From Pseudolactococcus chungangensis CAU 28 = DSM 22330 (lineage in GTDB: Bacteria > Bacillota > Bacilli > Lactobacillales > Streptococcaceae): 48,533 nt of DNA. The stretch lies in NCBI RefSeq assembly GCF_002441885.1, contig NZ_JXJT01000015.1, positions 1 through 48,533 on the forward strand. Direction: 5' to 3'. The translations under genes and the position numbers were made by a program. Positions 9,200 to 18,956 of the stretch are shown here, piece by piece. The notes under the pieces were generated by a model. It was given only the letters and a program-made list of their open reading frames with translations, did not search any database and had not been told where the DNA came from. Every line of letters starts with the position of its first letter. Position 1 is the first letter of the stretch.

Positions 9200-10897
9200 T
9201 TATTTTTTATCAGGTGTCAAGACCATTGGAATAATGATCGGTTCGCGTTCTAACTCGCGATAGAAGAAAGGTTTGATAGCATCTGTCATTGCGCGTGCCA
9301 CACTTGCTTCATTAGCATTTTCATCATTCATAGCTTTACGAATAGCATTGAACAAGACGCGTTGACCTGAGCGAATCAAATCGCCAGACTCACGCATATA
9401 GATGAAACCACGGCTGAGCATATCAGGACCCGCTAAAATCATCTTGCTTTTGAAGTCAACAGTGGCAACGGCAAGGACGACACCATCTTCCGACAATTCA
9501 TGACGGTCACGAAGAACAGCATTGCCAATGTCGCCGATACCATTACCATCAACGTAAGTATCTTGGGCGTTAAAGTGACCTGCAGGACGCGCGGAGTCAG
9601 CTGTTAAAGCTAAGACATCACCATTTTCAAAAATGAAACAGTTTTCTTTTGGTACACCTGTATCTTGGGCGAGACCGGCATGGATTTTCAACATCCGGTA
9701 CTCACCATGGACTGGCATGAAATATTTTGGCTTAATCAAGCGGAGCATGAGTTTTTGCTCTTGTTGCCCACCGTGCCCAGACGTATGAATATTGTTCATT
9801 TTACCATAAATGACTTTAGCACCAGCCTCAGAAATACGGTTAATTAATTGATTCACACCATGCGTATTTCCAGGAATGGCATTAGATGAGAAAACAACGG
9901 TGTCACCCATTTGCAAGGTCACAAAACGGTGCATGCCATTGGCAATTCGACTGAGCGCAGCCATAGGTTCGCCTTGTGAGCCGGTACACATAATCAATAA
10001 CTCATGCGGTTGGTACTGATTGACTTCACCAGGTTCAATGAAAGTGTCTTTTGGTGCTTTGATGTAGCCAAGTTCAATCCCGTTAACAATGGCTTTCTCC
10101 ATTGACCGACCAAAAACAACAATCTTACGACCAGTCTTAACGGCACCCTCGACAGCTTGTTGCAAACGGAAAATATTTGAAGCAAATGAGGCGAAGATAA
10201 TTCGACCGTCAATACGTTCAAAGATTTTTTGAATAGAGGCACCGACAACTTTTTCAGAATGTGAGAAAGTTGGAATTTCAGCATTTGTTGAGTCAGAAAG
10301 TAGAAGTAAAACGCCTTCTTCACCAAGTGCGGCCATACGATGAAGGTCAGCAGGTTCACCAACTGGTGTGAAGTCAAATTTAAAGTCACCTGTAGCGACG
10401 ATTTTACCTTGTGGTGTATCAATGACCATGGCGATAGGCTCTGGAATTGAGTGAGTTGTCCGGAAGAATGAGAGTTTCAAGTATTTGAAAGCAATCTCAT
10501 CATCAGGATGAATTTCAAAGAGTTTAGCATCTCGCAAGAGGCCATGTTCTTCGAGTTTTCCGCGAATTAAAGCAAGAGACAACGGACCAGCATAGATAGG
10601 CACATTAGCTTGTTTCAGGAGGAAAGGAATCCCGCCAATATGGTCTTCGTGACCATGGGTGATGAAAACACCTTTAATGCGGTCTTGATTTTCAACGATG
10701 TAGCTATAATCAGGAATGACATAGTCAACGCCTAGTAAATCGTCTTCTGGGAATTTGATGCCGGCATCAACGATGATAATCTCATCTTGATACTCGACAC
10801 CGTAAGTGTTTTTACCGATTTCACCGAGTCCGCCAATGGCGAAAACCGCGACTTCATCGGGTTTGATGTTTAAATTGGTGTAGCTATTAGTAGTCAT
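9200..10897 (-). CDS. rnjA: Ribonuclease J1
   Basis: A metallo-beta-lactamase/beta-CASP ribonuclease of 565 residues with 5'-3' exo- and endonuclease activity, central to mRNA decay and rRNA maturation in Firmicutes. The zinc motif [10 protein letters not shown] is near residue 80, the downstream GDFKFD aspartate and the SGHGGQQE histidine motif are present, and the C-terminal domain is complete. I chose [12 protein letters not shown] at 10897, preceded by AAGAGAAAG. Two in-frame ATGs upstream (10954, 10924) would add residues the family lacks. The gene for RNA polymerase epsilon lies upstream on the same strand, a pairing common in streptococci. Confidence 0.95.
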   Translation of the reverse strand: MTTNSYTNLNIKPDEVAVFAIGGLGEIGKNTYGVEYQDEIIIVDAGIKFPEDDLLGVDYVIPDYSYIVENQDRIKGVFITHGHEDHIGGIPFLLKQANVPIYAGPLSLALIRGKLEEHGLLRDAKLFEIHPDDEIAFKYLKLSFFRTTHSIPEPIAMVIDTPQGKIVATGDFKFDFTPVGEPADLHRMAALGEEGVLLLLSDSTNAEIPTFSHSEKVVGASIQKIFERIDGRIIFASFASNIFRLQQAVEGAVKTGRKIVVFGRSMEKAIVNGIELGYIKAPKDTFIEPGEVNQYQPHELLIMCTGSQGEPMAALSRIANGMHRFVTLQMGDTVVFSSNAIPGNTHGVNQLINRISEAGAKVIYGKMNNIHTSGHGGQQEQKLMLRLIKPKYFMPVHGEYRMLKIHAGLAQDTGVPKENCFIFENGDVLALTADSARPAGHFNAQDTYVDGNGIGDIGNAVLRDRHELSEDGVVLAVATVDFKSKMILAGPDMLSRGFIYMRESGDLIRSGQRVLFNAIRKAMNDENANEASVARAMTDAIKPFFYRELEREPIIIPMVLTPDKK

Positions 10898-11093
10898 CTT
10901 TCTCTTTTCTTTTTGTGATTTCATGGACACTTCTAAAAAAATCAGATTTGCCACTTTTGGAAAATTTTATCTATCGCGTCGATATTGCTCTGAACTGTGC
11001 AGGAGCGAGTTTTATCGCAATGTCTAGCATTAGAAAAATTTAGCACAAAAGTCATCAAAATCAGTTTCTAGATATGACCATTTTTTCGTTTAT

Positions 11094-11122
11094 TAAAAAA
11101 CTTGTGATGAATCTCACAAGTT
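11094..11122 (-). terminator. Terminator after rpoY
   Basis: The arms AACTTGTGA (11099-11107) and TCACAAGTT (11114-11122) pair perfectly, and the minus strand continues into a U run. It lies between rpoY and rnjA, so rnjA probably has its own promoter or is reached by readthrough. Confidence 0.75.
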
Positions 11123-11132
11123 GCAAGGTTTC

Positions 11133-11363
11133 TTAAAAGGTTGTGATGTTAAAGCCGTCAGACTCTCTTTCGTATGCTGCTTGCTCATCACTGATGGCAT
11201 CGACAAATTCAACATGATAATCTGTATTGTCACGCATGATTTCGCGGGCTTGGATGACACCTTGACGAACATCAGTTGTGTCGAGCTCTAAATAGAGTGA
11301 GTGTGTTGTTTCGCGTTTAGGGCTACGTTTTTTAGATTCTTGATAAAAGACTTTGAAAAGCAT
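11133..11363 (-). CDS. rpoY: RNA polymerase epsilon subunit
   Basis: A 76-residue protein matching the small auxiliary epsilon subunit of Firmicute RNA polymerase (old DUF1447). Family features are the MLFKVFYQE start, the RETTHSLYLE strand and the FVDAISDEQAAYE segment. Length and the pairing with rnjA are typical. It starts at an ATG preceded by GGAG. A candidate extended -10 (TGC then TAAAAT) lies upstream on the minus strand, back to back with the tsaB promoter region. Confidence 0.93.
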   Translation of the reverse strand: MLFKVFYQESKKRSPKRETTHSLYLELDTTDVRQGVIQAREIMRDNTDYHVEFVDAISDEQAAYERESDGFNITTF

Positions 11364-11544
11364 ATTTTTTTCTCCAGTATAGTAATTAATTTTACAGGTG
11401 CACCTTTAATAAAGGTCGCATTATTGCAATTACTTATATTTTAGCATAAAATAGTAATATACTCAACCAACACATATTTTAACCAATTTCAAGTGGTAAA
11501 CTGGTATGTCTGGTTGTAAAACATTAGGAAGATAGTCCCCAAAA

Positions 11545-12252
11545 ATGAAATTATTAGCTTTTGACACCTCAAGTCAGGCGTTATCTGTTGCTTTGACAGA
11601 AGACGACAACCTGCTTGGGAAGATTGATTTAAATATCAAAAAAAATCACAGTATAACACTCATGCCGGCGATTGATTTTTTAATGACACATGTGGGGATA
11701 AAGCCCGAAGAACTAGACCGAATTGCTGTGGCACAAGGACCTGGCAGCTATACGGGACTTCGAATTGCGGTAACAACAGCTAAAACCTTAGCCAGCACGC
11801 TCAATATCGACCTCGTTGGTGTGTCAAGCCTCGCTGCCATTGCGACCAATGTTGATGTGGTAGGCAAAGTTGTACCTTTAATTGACGCCAGACGGCAGAA
11901 TGTCTATGCTGGTATTTATGAAAATGGTCTCAGCATTAGTCAAGAACAGCATGTGTCACTCGACAAATTATTGGATACGCTAAAAAATGAGGAAGTGCTA
12001 TATTTTACAGGTGAGGTGGCTAACTTTCGTGAGCTGATTTCACAGACTTTACCGCAAGCTAAGTTTGTTGAAAATGTAGAGCGCAGATTGCCTAACGCCT
12101 ATCAAATTTCGCGTTTGGGCGCAGGTTACGAGCCAGTAAATGTGGACGCATTTGTCCCAGAGTATTTAAAAAAAGTTGAAGCAGAAGAGAAATGGTTGGA
12201 GACGCATGCAGAAAATCAAGGAAATGATACAAACTATATCCAAAGTATTTGA
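11545..12252 (+). CDS. tsaB: tRNA t6A synthesis protein TsaB
   Basis: A 235-residue ASKHA-fold protein that heterodimerises with TsaD and is needed for threonylcarbamoylation of A37 in ANN-decoding tRNAs. The N-terminus LLAFDTSSQALSVAL and the GPGSYTGLRIAV motif are diagnostic. It is the first gene of a four-gene run with two acetyltransferases and tsaD. The ribosome binding site is AGGAAG. The next gene begins inside its 3' end (47-base overlap). The tsaC gene of the same pathway is also in this window, at 28690; tsaE is not. Confidence 0.95.
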   Translation: MKLLAFDTSSQALSVALTEDDNLLGKIDLNIKKNHSITLMPAIDFLMTHVGIKPEELDRIAVAQGPGSYTGLRIAVTTAKTLASTLNIDLVGVSSLAAIATNVDVVGKVVPLIDARRQNVYAGIYENGLSISQEQHVSLDKLLDTLKNEEVLYFTGEVANFRELISQTLPQAKFVENVERRLPNAYQISRLGAGYEPVNVDAFVPEYLKKVEAEEKWLETHAENQGNDTNYIQSI

Positions 12253-12790
12253 GGCACAGGATTTTCGACAATACCGAGCTTTTGATGATGTTGATTTGGA
12301 TGTGGTGATAGGGCAAGCGCGCTATCGTATCGCTGAGCGTGAGGATATCGTAAGTTTTCTTGCGATTGAACGTGATGTTTATGGAGGTGATACGCCATGG
12401 ACTTTTTCGCATTTTGAGCATGAAATTATGACTAATGATTTAGCGGTTTTTCTTACGGCAGAGGCAGATGGCAAGATTGTTGGTTTTATCGGGGGGCGTG
12501 TAGTTCCTGAGAAAAATGCAGTTCACTTGTCAAACTTAGGTGTTTCAAGTGCTTTTCAGCGCCAAGGTATTGGGTCAAATTTGGTGAAGAGACTGACTGA
12601 ATTAATGCGACAATTGGGCGTTGATTCACTGACTTTAGAAGTGAAAAGAAATAATTTACCTGCCCAAGCCATGTATCGTAAGTTGGGATTTGAGACAAAA
12701 GAGATTTTACCTGGCTACTATGACAATGCGCAAGATGGTCTTTGGATGGTGAAACAATTAGCAACAATAGGTGATAAGCAGGCGGTATGA
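12206..12790 (+). CDS. rimI: RimI-type ribosomal protein N-acetyltransferase
   Basis: A GNAT-fold acetyltransferase of about 194 residues. The acetyl-CoA motif is QRQGIGSNL, followed by the LEVKRNNLPAQAMYRKLGF segment typical of RimI, which acetylates the N-terminus of ribosomal protein S18. An N-terminal extension of about 35 residues precedes the GNAT core. I chose the ATG at 12206 because GGAG lies at a good distance; 12224 is an alternative. The position between tsaB and tsaD is the standard context of rimI in this order. It overlaps tsaB by 47 bases and the next gene by 4. Confidence 0.85.
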   Translation: MQKIKEMIQTISKVFEAQDFRQYRAFDDVDLDVVIGQARYRIAEREDIVSFLAIERDVYGGDTPWTFSHFEHEIMTNDLAVFLTAEADGKIVGFIGGRVVPEKNAVHLSNLGVSSAFQRQGIGSNLVKRLTELMRQLGVDSLTLEVKRNNLPAQAMYRKLGFETKEILPGYYDNAQDGLWMVKQLATIGDKQAV

Positions 12791-13233
12791 TAACGATTAG
12801 AAAACTCAATTTTTTGACAGATTGTTATCGTGATTTAGCAGGAGATATCCAGGCGATTTTAGACGAGTTATATGAGGAGTCGCCATGGACATTTGAGCAG
12901 ACATTTGGGGATCTCTTGCGTGAGGATTCTGTTTATTATCTGGCTTTTACAGAAGAACAGAAAGTTGTTGGTTTTTTGGCGTTATCAGTTGTCATGGATG
13001 AAATTGAAATCACCAATATTGGCGTTGCCAAAGCTTATCAATCGCAAGGTATTGCAAGCTTATTGCTCAAACAATTAACAGAACTTGAAGGTGAAATTTT
13101 CTTGGAAGTTCGTGCATCAAATGAAAGAGCACGACATTTATATGAAAAATTTGAGTTCGAGGCTTTTTATCAAAGAAAAAATTATTATCAAAATCCGCAA
13201 GAAGATGCGATTTTAATGAAGAGAGAAAAATGA
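12787..13233 (+). CDS. Second RimI-like GNAT acetyltransferase
   Basis: A 148-residue GNAT protein directly behind rimI. The core motifs are present: [19 protein letters not shown] for acetyl-CoA binding and [19 protein letters not shown]. Both proteins carry the short ESPWTFEQ or DTPWTFSH signature, so they are related and probably arose by duplication. It overlaps rimI and tsaD by 4 bases each. Either copy could be the true S18 acetyltransferase; the shorter length of this one is closer to classical RimI. The substrate is not evident. Confidence 0.85.
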   Translation: MITIRKLNFLTDCYRDLAGDIQAILDELYEESPWTFEQTFGDLLREDSVYYLAFTEEQKVVGFLALSVVMDEIEITNIGVAKAYQSQGIASLLLKQLTELEGEIFLEVRASNERARHLYEKFEFEAFYQRKNYYQNPQEDAILMKREK

Positions 13234-14246
13234 CAGATAACTATATATTAGCTTTTGAGACTTCTTGTGATGAGACGAGTGTTGCGGTCTTGAAAAATGG
13301 TCAGGAGCTGTTAAGTAATGTGATTGCGAGTCAAATCGAGAGTCACAAACGTTTTGGTGGTGTTGTACCGGAAGTGGCTAGTCGTCATCACGTCGAAGTG
13401 ATTACCGCCTGTATCAATGAAGCAATGGCAGAAGCCGAGATTACACCCGCTGATTTGACAGCAGTAGCTGTTACTGAGGGACCTGGCCTTGTTGGCGCAC
13501 TTCTAGTAGGTGTTGCAGCAGCCAAAGCTTTTGCTTGGGCGAATCACTTGCCTCTTGTACCAGTCAATCATATGGCTGGTCACTTGTGGGCAGCTCGTCA
13601 GATTAAACCACTTGAATTTCCATTGATGGCCTTACTCGTAAGTGGTGGTCATACAGAGCTTGTCTATGTGGCAGCACCTGGGGATTATAAAATCATTGGC
13701 GAAACACGAGATGATGCCGTTGGTGAAGCCTATGATAAGGTTGGGCGTGTGATGAACTTGACTTATCCTGCGGGCAGAGAAATTGATGGCCTAGCCCACC
13801 AAGGGCAAGACGTCTTTAACTTTCCACGGGCTATGATGAAACATGATGACCCTGCTCTTGAGTTTAGCTTTTCGGGTCTCAAATCTGCTTTTATCAACAC
13901 CGTTCATAATGCGGAGCAAAAAGGTCAGACACTGGATAAAAAAGACTTATCCGCAAGTTTTCAAGCTGCCGTGATGGATGTCTTATTGGCAAAAACTAAA
14001 CTAGCTTTAGGACAATACCCTGTAAAAATGCTAGTTGTCGCAGGCGGTGTAGCTGCAAATCAAGGACTACGTGAACGTTTAGCCGCTGAAATTACAGCTA
14101 TTGATGTGGTGATACCGCCACTTAGACTTTGTGGCGATAATGCTGGGATGATTGCCTATGCTAGTGTCTGTGAATATAACCAGGGACATTTAGCAGGATT
14201 AGCTTTAAATGCGCGCCCTAGTTTGACCTTTGAGTCAATCAATTAA
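13230..14246 (+). CDS. tsaD: tRNA N6-threonylcarbamoyladenosine synthase TsaD
   Basis: A 338-residue catalytic subunit that transfers threonylcarbamoyl from TC-AMP to A37 of tRNA. The metal-binding HMAGH is at residues 114-118. Other signatures are [13 protein letters not shown] at the N-terminus, [22 protein letters not shown] and [13 protein letters not shown] with [11 protein letters not shown]. Full length. It is translationally coupled to the preceding GNAT by a 4-base overlap and works with TsaB from the same operon and TsaC at 28690. Confidence 0.97.
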   Translation: MTDNYILAFETSCDETSVAVLKNGQELLSNVIASQIESHKRFGGVVPEVASRHHVEVITACINEAMAEAEITPADLTAVAVTEGPGLVGALLVGVAAAKAFAWANHLPLVPVNHMAGHLWAARQIKPLEFPLMALLVSGGHTELVYVAAPGDYKIIGETRDDAVGEAYDKVGRVMNLTYPAGREIDGLAHQGQDVFNFPRAMMKHDDPALEFSFSGLKSAFINTVHNAEQKGQTLDKKDLSASFQAAVMDVLLAKTKLALGQYPVKMLVVAGGVAANQGLRERLAAEITAIDVVIPPLRLCGDNAGMIAYASVCEYNQGHLAGLALNARPSLTFESIN

Positions 14247-14355
14247 ATCGTTCAAAGTGAAGATAGGTCGTAAGAGGGATGCTTTTTAATTAGAATAAAA
14301 GCCTTTGTCAAGGGAATTAAAAAGCTGGTTGACATGACGCTTGGGGAGACGGAAA

Positions 14356-15273
14356 TTGGCATACTATGTAGGATTTGATATTGGGGGAACAGCAGTCAAA
14401 TATGGTTTGGTAAATGAAACAGGCGAGATTCTTGAGAAAGGTTCATTTGTGACAACACCAAATGATGGCGAGCAGTTAATTGCCAATATGGCAAAGCAAG
14501 TTGCAGCTTATCAGGAAAAGTATGCTATTTTAAGTGTTGGTGTTAGTGTGCCAGGCATTGTACGGAAAGACGGTTATATGATTACTGCTGGTGCCGTTAC
14601 ATCTTTCTTTGCTATCAACCTCAAGACAGTATGCGAAGCAGCCTTTCAGTTGCCTGTTATCGTTCAAAATGATGCCAATTGCGTGGCTCTGGCTGAGCAA
14701 TGGATTGGTAATGCCAAAGGTGTTGAAAATTACATCGTGATTTCCTTGGGAACAGCTGTTGGTTGTGGGATTGTCATTAATAATGCTATCTACCAGGGGG
14801 CACACGGTGCAGCTGGTGAAGTGGGCTGGACAATGCAGCAACGGCTTGATTATACACAAGACCTTGAAGCAGGTTCTTGGAACTTTACAAGTGGTGTTGT
14901 GCTTGGTCTCTATAATCGCTATCAACAAGCGACTGGTAAAGAAGTGACAGATGCGCGTGTGATACTAGATTTAGTCCGTCAAGGCGATGAAATGGCAACT
15001 AAGGTCATGGATCGCTACTATGAAGATGTAGCTAAAGGGTTATTGAATTTAGTCTGTGCATTTGACCCAGAAGTGATTTTACTCGGTGGCGGCATTAGTG
15101 CCAATGATGAATTCTTAGGTTGTTTGTCAGAGCGTATTGACAAGATTAAGCAACATCACAAGTCATTAAACCACTTGGCAGGTGTGACTGTTGCCGAAAT
15201 TAAACCGTGTTTACTTCGCAATGATGCTGGTCTAATCGGTGCGGTTTACCAGGCTAAACAAATTGTTGGATAA
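14356..15273 (+). CDS. ROK-family sugar kinase
   Basis: A 305-residue ROK protein with the ATP-binding DIGGTAVKYGL motif at the N-terminus, the NDANCVALAE motif with the catalytic aspartate region, and GTAVGCGIVIN. The zinc-binding CxCGxxGC loop of classical glucokinases is absent: the region reads HGAAGEVGW and then diverges. This favours the beta-glucoside kinase or N-acetyl sugar kinase branch. I chose a TTG start at 14356 because GGGGAG lies 7 bases before it and the conserved AYYVGFDIGG follows. The TTG at 14341 would lie upstream of that site. The substrate cannot be named from sequence alone. Confidence 0.85.
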   Translation: MAYYVGFDIGGTAVKYGLVNETGEILEKGSFVTTPNDGEQLIANMAKQVAAYQEKYAILSVGVSVPGIVRKDGYMITAGAVTSFFAINLKTVCEAAFQLPVIVQNDANCVALAEQWIGNAKGVENYIVISLGTAVGCGIVINNAIYQGAHGAAGEVGWTMQQRLDYTQDLEAGSWNFTSGVVLGLYNRYQQATGKEVTDARVILDLVRQGDEMATKVMDRYYEDVAKGLLNLVCAFDPEVILLGGGISANDEFLGCLSERIDKIKQHHKSLNHLAGVTVAEIKPCLLRNDAGLIGAVYQAKQIVG

Positions 15274-15275
15274 TA

Positions 15276-15320
15276 AAAAACTCATTCTAGTTTTAAATAG
15301 GCTAAAATGAGTTTTTGTTT
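15276..15320 (+). terminator. Terminator after the ROK kinase
   Basis: The arms around 15276-15290 and 15302-15316 (AAAACTCATT with AATGAGTTTT at the base) pair with one mismatch and end in a T run. Confidence 0.8.
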
Positions 15321-15337
15321 GTACATGGATTTAACTA

Positions 15338-15383
15338 AAAAAATAGCGATGTACCCTGATTGATATAGGGACATCGCTATTTT
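15338..15383 (-). terminator. Terminator after yidC2
   Basis: A perfect 13-base stem (15340-15352 with 15371-15383), extended by an inner CCCT/AGGG pairing. The minus strand runs into a U tract. It ends yidC2 and may also back up the plus-strand terminator. Confidence 0.85.
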
Positions 15384-15402
15384 AATGGCAGCTAGTCAGC
15401 GC

Positions 15403-16335
15403 TTATTTGCGTTGTTTACCAGCATTACGATTTTTCTTTTGATGAGTTGAAATGGCCTTTTTAAAGTCTTGTTTGGCTTTGGCAACGTCTTGTGGTGTCA
15501 CATCTTTCAAGCCTGTCGTTTTGACAACAGGTGGATTAGCTTCAAATTCTCTGTCAATTTTCTCGCGCAAATGAGGTTTAATGATAAAAGTTACAATCAC
15601 TTGTTGGATGATACCGAAGATACCACCGATAACCCAGTAGAGGGTCACACCGGCAGGTGAGCTGAATGAGAAGAAGACGATCATCAAAGGACTCATGAGC
15701 ATCATCGTTTTCATTTGTTTCTTCTGTTCTTCATCAATGCCAATAGTAGACAGATAACTTTGAACGAAGTAGAAAATACCAGCAATAATGGTTAAGACGA
15801 TACTTGACTTGCCAAGGTCAATACCAAGGAATGTCGCTGTTGAAATACCATCTGTGTAACGTGCGGCATAAAAGAGGGCTGAGAAGAAAGGCATTTGAAT
15901 TAAGAGTGGTAGACAGCCCATAGAGCCGAACATACTCACACCATTTTCTTTTTGCGCAGCCATGAGTTCAGATTGAGCTGCCATTTTTTCTTCATTGGTT
16001 GTTGCGTTCTTCATTCGATTTTGGATGGGTTCCAAAACAGGTTTCAAATAACGCATTTTTTCTTGCATATAGCTTGATTTGTAAGCTTGATTCAGACCGA
16101 GTGGCAAAATGACCAAGCGCACGATAACCGTGACTAAAATAATTGCCACACCGAACCCGAAACCAAGGTTATGCGCGAAAAATTCAACCGCAGCACTCAT
16201 TGGCTTAACAAGAATGTTATAGACCAGGCCATCACCAGTTGGCTTACCATTTTTGGTTTGTACACAGCCTGTCAAAAAAAGTAGTGCCGTCAGCATAAAG
16301 CTTGACAACAAAAGTCGTTTAGTTGTTTTTTTCAA
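15403..16335 (-). CDS. yidC2: YidC2/OxaA membrane protein insertase (lipoprotein)
   Basis: A 310-residue YidC/Oxa1-family insertase that helps fold and insert membrane proteins, alone or with SecYEG. A signal peptide ends in the lipobox LTGC, giving the mature lipid-modified Cys24. Five membrane segments follow, including the conserved GCLPLLIQMPFFSALFYA region. The C-terminal tail is long and strongly basic (KKNRNAGKQRK), as expected for ribosome binding in the YidC2 paralogue. In many streptococci the acylphosphatase gene is its neighbour; here that gene is separate, at 34844. Confidence 0.95.
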   Translation of the reverse strand: MKKTTKRLLLSSFMLTALLFLTGCVQTKNGKPTGDGLVYNILVKPMSAAVEFFAHNLGFGFGVAIILVTVIVRLVILPLGLNQAYKSSYMQEKMRYLKPVLEPIQNRMKNATTNEEKMAAQSELMAAQKENGVSMFGSMGCLPLLIQMPFFSALFYAARYTDGISTATFLGIDLGKSSIVLTIIAGIFYFVQSYLSTIGIDEEQKKQMKTMMLMSPLMIVFFSFSSPAGVTLYWVIGGIFGIIQQVIVTFIIKPHLREKIDREFEANPPVVKTTGLKDVTPQDVAKAKQDFKKAISTHQKKNRNAGKQRK

Positions 16336-16403
16336 GATTTTTCCTAATTTCTAATGGCTAGCTTTGAAAAAGTGCCAAAAATATATATAATCCTATTTTA
16401 CCA

Positions 16404-16453
16404 TAAAAAAAACAAGATTTTCAATAAGTCCTCAGACTGAAGTCTTGTTTTTT
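16404..16453 (-). terminator. Probable terminator after pgcA
   Basis: The arms AAACAAGA (16410-16417) and TCTTGTTT (16443-16450) pair around an internal region that can fold further. The minus strand continues in U residues. It separates pgcA from yidC2. Confidence 0.55.
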
Positions 16454-16480
16454 CAATTATAGGTATAACTATCGAAAAAA

Positions 16481-18184
16481 TTATTTGATGAAAGCTTTGA
16501 TTTCAGCATCAAAAGCTTCAAGTTTAGCAACAGATATAGTTTCAGTTTCACCGACTGCTGCCAAGTAGAACTTGATTTTTGGTTCAGTACCAGATGGACG
16601 AACAGCAATCCAAGAGCCGTCTTCAAGATGATATTTCAATACATTTGATGGTGGTGTTGTTAATTTTTCGACAGAGCCATCAGAAGCTGTAGCAGTATTT
16701 TCAAGGAAGTCTTCTGTCAAAGTAACCTTGATGCCATTAAATGACGTAGGTTGGTTGCCACGGAATTTATCCATAACTGCTTTGATTTGCGCAGCTCCAT
16801 CAATCCCCTCAAGTGTAACAGAAACTGTATTTTCAAGGTAGAAACCATATTCAGCATAAATATCTTGAATACCGTCATACAAAGTTTTGCCTAAAGATTT
16901 GTAGTAAGCAGCCACTTCACAGATCAAAAGCAAAGCCTGAATGGCATCTTTATCACGAACGAAAGGTTTGATCAAGTAACCAAATGACTCCTCAAATCCC
17001 ATCATGTAAGTATGGCTACCTGTTTCTTCAAATTCTTGGATTTTCTCAGCAATGAATTTGAAACCAGTTAAGACGTTGAACATCTTGACATCATAAGATT
17101 TGGTGATCGCTGTCACCAATTCTGTCGAAACAATCGATTTAACAACTGCAGCATTTGCAGGGAGAGTGCCTGCTTGTTTGTGCGCCTCAAGGATATACTT
17201 AGCCAAAACAGCACCAATTTGGTTACCAGAAAGCGGTTGATAATCACCGTTTGGCAAGCGAACTTCCACACCGATACGGTCAGCGTCAGGGTCAGTTGCG
17301 ACTAACATGTCAGCGTCTACTTCACGACCCAATTTTTCTGAAAGTTCAAAAGCAGCTTGGCTTTCGGGGTTTGGCGATTTAAGAGTTGGGAAGTCACCAT
17401 CAGGAATAGCTTGTTCTTCAACAACTGCAATTTTTTCAAAACCTGCTTGCGCCAATGTTTTACGACCAAGCATTTCACCTGTACCATGAAGTGGTGTAAA
17501 AACGATATTGAGATTTTTACCAAATTCGTCAATGATAGCTTGGTTAATCGTAACAGATTTCACATTGTTTAAATATTTCTTATCAATGTTATCACCGATG
17601 ATGGTGATTAACTTACTATTTTCATCAGCAAGTTCGATATGGAAGATATCCTCAATCTCATTGATATAGGCTGTCAATTGATCCGCATCTTCGGGGGGCA
17701 TTTGTCCACCATCTTCGCCATAAACCTTGTAGCCATTGTACGGCGCAGGGTTATGAGAGGCAGTAATCATAATACCTGTGAGAGTATTTAATTCGCGGAT
17801 GGCAAATGATAGCTCAGGCGTTGGGCGTAAAGACTCAAAAACGTAAGACGGAATATCATGAAGGGCGAGGATGCGTGCGGCATCAAACGCAAACTCGCGT
17901 GAGAAATGACGTGAATCATAGGCAATTGCGACACCACGTTTTTTAAAATCGCCTTTAGAGTCCATAAGACGGGCAAGCCCCTCGGTTGTTTGACGAACAG
18001 TGTAGATGTTCATACGATTTGTGCCGACACCAATCAAACCACGTTGACCTGCGGTTCCAAATTCAAGCGATGTATAGAAAGCATCTTCTTTTGTATGCTC
18101 GTCCATTGCTGCGAGCTCATTTTTAAGATAATCAGGTAATTCTGAAAAATCAGCCCATTTTTGATAAGATTCTTTGTAAGACAT
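16481..18184 (-). CDS. pgcA: Alpha-phosphoglucomutase
   Basis: An alpha-D-phosphohexomutase of 567 residues interconverting glucose 1- and 6-phosphate, which feeds UDP-glucose and cell-surface polymer synthesis. Motifs: the catalytic serine loop TASHNPAPYNGYKVYG, the metal loop ATDPDADRIG, GFEESFGYL in the sugar-binding loop, and the phosphate-binding RPSGTEPKIKFY near the end. The start at 18184 (MSYKESYQKW) has AAAGGAG at proper distance. The frame upstream to 18241 is probably untranslated. The next gene upstream, panT, ends in its own terminator, so pgcA is likely transcribed alone. Confidence 0.95.
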   Translation of the reverse strand: MSYKESYQKWADFSELPDYLKNELAAMDEHTKEDAFYTSLEFGTAGQRGLIGVGTNRMNIYTVRQTTEGLARLMDSKGDFKKRGVAIAYDSRHFSREFAFDAARILALHDIPSYVFESLRPTPELSFAIRELNTLTGIMITASHNPAPYNGYKVYGEDGGQMPPEDADQLTAYINEIEDIFHIELADENSKLITIIGDNIDKKYLNNVKSVTINQAIIDEFGKNLNIVFTPLHGTGEMLGRKTLAQAGFEKIAVVEEQAIPDGDFPTLKSPNPESQAAFELSEKLGREVDADMLVATDPDADRIGVEVRLPNGDYQPLSGNQIGAVLAKYILEAHKQAGTLPANAAVVKSIVSTELVTAITKSYDVKMFNVLTGFKFIAEKIQEFEETGSHTYMMGFEESFGYLIKPFVRDKDAIQALLLICEVAAYYKSLGKTLYDGIQDIYAEYGFYLENTVSVTLEGIDGAAQIKAVMDKFRGNQPTSFNGIKVTLTEDFLENTATASDGSVEKLTTPPSNVLKYHLEDGSWIAVRPSGTEPKIKFYLAAVGETETISVAKLEAFDAEIKAFIK

Positions 18185-18256
18185 ACTGTCTCCTTTCGCT
18201 TTATCAGCATCTTTAATTTCGTTTTTAGAAAGCATTTTCATACAACACTATTTTAA

Positions 18257-18280
18257 CAAAAAAAAACGTGAATTTCACGC
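18257..18280 (-). terminator. Terminator after panT
   Basis: CGTGA (18267-18271) and TCACG (18275-18279) form a small hairpin. The minus strand continues into nine U residues. It ends the coaB-coaC-panT transcript just upstream of pgcA. Confidence 0.75.
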
Positions 18281-18290
18281 TTTCTGAAGT

Positions 18291-18878
18291 TTAATTGTGA
18301 AATTTCATTAAAATAGGGACAATACTTGCCGTTAAAATGGTTGCAGCAATCGCCTCAGCGATTGAATTTGTTGCAATGATTGAGGCAATCAACGCCTTGA
18401 ATGTCATATTCAGCTGGCTGTTGAATAATAGAAAAGCTGAGCTGAGAACTAAAATGGTGTTTGTAGTAGAGCCAAGAAAACCAGCAAGTCCAGCACCAAA
18501 ACGATTTTTAACCAACTGATAAATGAAAAATGGCAGAATCCCAACAAGAATTCGAGGGACAAAGGCGATAAAGAGTGACCAAATATTACCATGAGGCGCA
18601 AATGGTGAGAATAAAAATGAAGTCGGAATTGGCGCAATTGTTGAATTTAAAAAGGAAATCATTCCCATAACAAAGCCGAGAACAGCCCCCTTACGCCAAC
18701 CCAGAATGATTGAGCCTATAATGACAGGGATATGAACCAAGGTAGGCTGAATTGGAAAAGGCCAAAAGGTGTAGACGATTTTGGATAGGAGATGAATTAC
18801 CACCATAATCGCGATAAAAATACTAAGTGTTGCAATATCAGAAGCTTTAGAATTGTTTTTTTGGGGAGTCATACACAT
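18291..18878 (-). CDS. panT: Pantothenate ECF transporter S component
   Basis: A 195-residue hydrophobic protein with about six membrane segments. It matches the substrate-binding S component of energy-coupling-factor vitamin transporters (SIFIAIMVVIHLLSKIVY at the start, PTLVHIPVIIGSIILGWRKGAVLG in the middle). S components borrow the shared EcfAAT module, which is not in this window. Its place directly behind coaB and coaC, two coenzyme A biosynthesis genes, makes pantothenate the likely substrate. ATG at 18872 is an alternative start two codons later. Confidence 0.85.
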   Translation of the reverse strand: MCMTPQKNNSKASDIATLSIFIAIMVVIHLLSKIVYTFWPFPIQPTLVHIPVIIGSIILGWRKGAVLGFVMGMISFLNSTIAPIPTSFLFSPFAPHGNIWSLFIAFVPRILVGILPFFIYQLVKNRFGAGLAGFLGSTTNTILVLSSAFLLFNSQLNMTFKALIASIIATNSIAEAIAATILTASIVPILMKFHN

Positions 18879-18956
18879 GAATGAGTCAGTTGATGTGAAC
18901 TGAACTCAGGTCCTTTCTATAAAGTAAAGATGAGCAGATGATATCAAATTAAAACA

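Noticed and set aside
9994-10422. A 142-codon minus-strand frame inside rnjA
   Set aside because: It is a shifted-frame shadow of RNase J1, without start signals or plausible composition.
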